Translations under genes and position numbers: made by a program
Part shown: in pieces, positions 62,165 to 64,000 of the stretch
How the letters are laid out: each line of letters begins with the position of its first letter
Position numbering within the stretch: the first letter of the stretch is position 1
Assembly: GCF_030269665.1 (NCBI RefSeq)
Contig: NZ_BSTS01000003.1
Coordinates: 310,001-374,000 of the forward strand
DNA from: Actinomycetospora sp. NBRC 106375
GTDB lineage: Bacteria > Actinomycetota > Actinomycetes > Mycobacteriales > Pseudonocardiaceae
Direction of reading: 5' to 3'
DNA length: 64,000 nucleotides
Notes under the pieces: model-generated
What the model saw: the letters and a program-made list of their open reading frames with translations, nothing else
Databases searched by the model: none
What the model was told of the DNA's origin: nothing

Positions 62165-63745
62165 ATGGACGATCTCGACCGGTATCTCCCGCCGTACACC
62201 GCGGACGTCGCGCGGGCGCGGCGCCAGTCGATCGGCTCGCTGCTGGCGCGCACCGCGATCAAGTACCCGGGGAAGACGGCGGTGGTGCACCGCGGGACGC
62301 GCAGGACGTTCGCGGAGCTCGACACCGAGGCGAACCGCGTGGCGAACGCGCTGACGGCGCGGGGCGTCGTCCGGAACCAGCGCGTCGCGATCCACTCGCA
62401 CAACTCCTACGCCTTCGTCGTCGCCTACTTCGCCCTCGCGCGGCTCGGCGCGATCTCGGTGCCGGTGAACTTCAACTTCGTGCCCTCGGAGGCCCGCTAC
62501 GTCCTGGACGACAGCGGCGCCACGGCCGCGATCGTGGAGGACGCCCTGGTCGAGACCTTCGAGGCGGCCGACGTGCCCGTGGACCTGCGGGTCACGGTGG
62601 GCGCGCGCGACGGGTGGACGTCGTTCGACGAGCTGCTGGCGCACGACGACGCGAGCGAGCCGGACGTCGCGATCGGCGACGACGACCCGGTGCAGCTGCT
62701 CTACACGAGCGGCACCACCTCGGCGCCCAAGGGCGCGATCATGACCAGTCGCAACCTCATCGCGCAGTACGTCAGCGACATCGTCGACGGCGAGTACCAC
62801 CGCGACGACGTCGAGCTGCACGCGCTGCCGCTGTACCACTGCGCCGCTCTGCACGACTTCCTCACGCCCGACGTCTACCTGGGCGCCACGAGCGTCGTGG
62901 TCGACAGCGCGGACCCGGAGACGATCCTGGCCACCGTCGAGGCCGAGCGGATCACGAAGATGTTCTGCCCGCCCACGGTGTGGATCCGGCTGCTGCGCTC
63001 GCCGGCGTTCGACACCCACGACCTGTCCTCGCTGCGCAAGGGCTACTACGGGGCGGCGATCATGCCCGTCGCCGTGCTGGAGGAGCTGGGCCGGCGGCTG
63101 CCCGACATCCGGCTGTTCAACTACTACGGGCAGACCGAGCTCGCGCCCAACGCGACGGTGCTGTTCCCGGAGGAGCAGATCACGAAGGCGGGGACGGCCG
63201 GGCGCCCGAGCCTCAACGTCGAGACGCGGCTGCACGACGACGAGGACCGGCCGGTGCCGGTGGGCCAGGTCGGCGAGATCGTGCACCGGACCCCGCACGC
63301 CATGCGCGGCTACTGGGGCAAGCCGGACGCGACGGCCGAGGTGTTCAAGGACGGCTGGTTCCACAGCGGCGACCTCGGGGTGATGGACGCCGACGGCTAC
63401 CTCACGATCGTCGACCGCAAGAAGGACATCATCATCACCGGCGGTGAGAACGTCGCCAGCCGCGAGGTCGAGGACGCCATCTACACCCACGCCGCGGTCA
63501 GCGAGGTCGCGGTGTTCGGCGTCAAGCACCCCGAGTGGATCGAGGCGGTCGCCGCCGCGGTGGTCCTGCGCGACGGGGAGCGGGCCGAGGCCTCCGAGAT
63601 CGTCGCGCACGCCCGCGGGCGGCTGGCCGGGTTCAAGGCGCCCAAGTACGTCGTCCTCGTCGACGAGCTGCCGAAGAACCCGAGTGGCAAGATCCTCAAG
63701 CGCGAGCTGCGGGACACCTGGGCCGGGCTCGCGCAGGACGGATGA
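62165..63745 (+). CDS. AMP-dependent long-chain acyl-CoA ligase
   Basis: Predicted 526 residues from ATG 62165, with gaggag 6 nt upstream. ANL motifs: LLYTSGTTSAPKGAIMTSRN, FNYYGQTELAPNATV, GWFHSGDLGVMDADGYL, IVDRKKDIIITGGENVASRE and NPSGKILKRELRD. The pattern is close to FadD-type ligases. It lies 70 nt downstream of the first ligase; two different ligases together with an LLM oxidoreductase suggest degradation or modification of an unusual acid (inference). Confidence 0.93.
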   Translation: MDDLDRYLPPYTADVARARRQSIGSLLARTAIKYPGKTAVVHRGTRRTFAELDTEANRVANALTARGVVRNQRVAIHSHNSYAFVVAYFALARLGAISVPVNFNFVPSEARYVLDDSGATAAIVEDALVETFEAADVPVDLRVTVGARDGWTSFDELLAHDDASEPDVAIGDDDPVQLLYTSGTTSAPKGAIMTSRNLIAQYVSDIVDGEYHRDDVELHALPLYHCAALHDFLTPDVYLGATSVVVDSADPETILATVEAERITKMFCPPTVWIRLLRSPAFDTHDLSSLRKGYYGAAIMPVAVLEELGRRLPDIRLFNYYGQTELAPNATVLFPEEQITKAGTAGRPSLNVETRLHDDEDRPVPVGQVGEIVHRTPHAMRGYWGKPDATAEVFKDGWFHSGDLGVMDADGYLTIVDRKKDIIITGGENVASREVEDAIYTHAAVSEVAVFGVKHPEWIEAVAAAVVLRDGERAEASEIVAHARGRLAGFKAPKYVVLVDELPKNPSGKILKRELRDTWAGLAQDG

Positions 63746-63746
63746 G

Positions 63747-64000
63747 ATGACCACGACGGCGCCCGTGCCGGACCGTGAGGACGACCGGCCGCCGACGGTG
63801 GCCGTGCGTGCCCGGCGCGGGCCGGTGCCGCGCGACGACGCCGCCCGCAACGTGCGGCTGGTGGCCGTGGCGTTCGGCGTCACCGTCGTCGTCACCCGGC
63901 TCTACCTGGCGCTCACGGGCTACCCGCAGATCGGCGGCGGGGAGTACCACCTGGCCCACGCCCTCTGGGGCGGGCTGCTGCTCCTGGTCGGCGGGCTGGT
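63747..64000 (+). CDS. N-terminal part of a polytopic membrane protein (runs off right edge)
   Basis: ATG 63747, 1 nt past the upstream stop. 84 codons are visible. A Pro/Arg-rich cytoplasmic N-terminus precedes a helix (VRLVAVAFGVTVVVTRLYLA), then GYPQIGGGEYHLAHALWGGL and the start of a second helix. The GGGEYHLAHALWGG segment is familiar from uncharacterised actinobacterial membrane proteins. Function unknown. Probably in the same operon as the acyl-CoA ligases. Confidence 0.7.
   Translation, partial: MTTTAPVPDREDDRPPTVAVRARRGPVPRDDAARNVRLVAVAFGVTVVVTRLYLALTGYPQIGGGEYHLAHALWGGLLLLVGGL

Overview
The window is one continuous piece of very GC-rich (roughly 73-75% by eye) actinobacterial chromosome. 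GTG starts are frequent, neighbouring genes often overlap by 4 nt (GTGA or ATGA), and many starts sit 6-8 nt downstream of a [T/C]ANNNT -10 box, as expected for leaderless mRNAs. Marker genes (RpoD/SigA-type primary sigma factor, DUF4193, DUF3093, DUF3710, DUF3159, DUF3000, DUF3039, DUF7455, Cei, CeoB/CeoC, HemQ, an F420-type LLM oxidoreductase) place it in the Mycobacteriales/Pseudonocardiales. A Pseudonocardia- or Actinomycetospora-like organism is my inference.

The backbone is about 21.7-51.1 kb. From memory it has the same gene order as Mycobacterium tuberculosis Rv2703 (sigA) down to Rv2674 (msrB), inverted: sigA, suhB, cei, DUF4193, DUF3093, dut, DUF3710, OB-fold protein, DUF3159, ceoC, ceoB, APC permease, TrmA-like methyltransferase, dxs, RNase D, DUF3000, hemE, hemY, hemQ, methyltransferase, msrB. 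Accessory genes are inserted into it: a metal hydrolase/M20 peptidase/methyltransferase trio (33.6-36.8 kb), an OmpR two-component system (38.9-40.8 kb), a NarL-type regulator (42.3-43.0 kb) and a DUF2252 gene inside the haem operon.

Left of the backbone (0-21.4 kb) lie: two adjacent repeat-rich envelope proteins (a DUF1996 protein and an SGPVR-repeat membrane protein); a DUF3039/SF2 helicase pair; a glutamine-synthetase-like enzyme; a CysQ-like phosphatase; a lone GvpA/GvpJ-type gas-vesicle homologue; a Tat-type nitroreductase-fold protein divergent from a large MalT/LuxR regulator; a GT39/83-type glycosyltransferase; and a formamide/acetamide operon (fmdB-amiS-fmdA). Then comes a lower-GC, structure-rich stretch (19.2-20.7 kb) with a 49-nt palindrome and a LytR_C-domain protein.

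Right of the backbone (51.1-64 kb) lie: a MarR/OhrR regulator, a stand-alone LigD-type polymerase domain, a secreted polysaccharide lyase, a quinone oxidoreductase fused by an apparent deletion to the remnant of an ECF sigma factor, a DedA-like protein, a TetR-rhodanese operon divergent from a cupin with two candidate operators, a 5'-truncated GH25 lysozyme, an LLM flavin oxidoreductase and two acyl-CoA ligases. A membrane protein runs off the right edge.

No tRNA, rRNA, CRISPR array, intact insertion sequence or integrase was seen. I found no convincing multi-gene novel system. The most unusual signals are the deletion-fused oxidoreductase/sigma locus, the orphan gas-vesicle homologue, the structured low-GC region beside sigA, and the density of predicted leaderless starts, including two divergent genes whose -10 boxes overlap. 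All calls come from reading the sequence; no database search was run.
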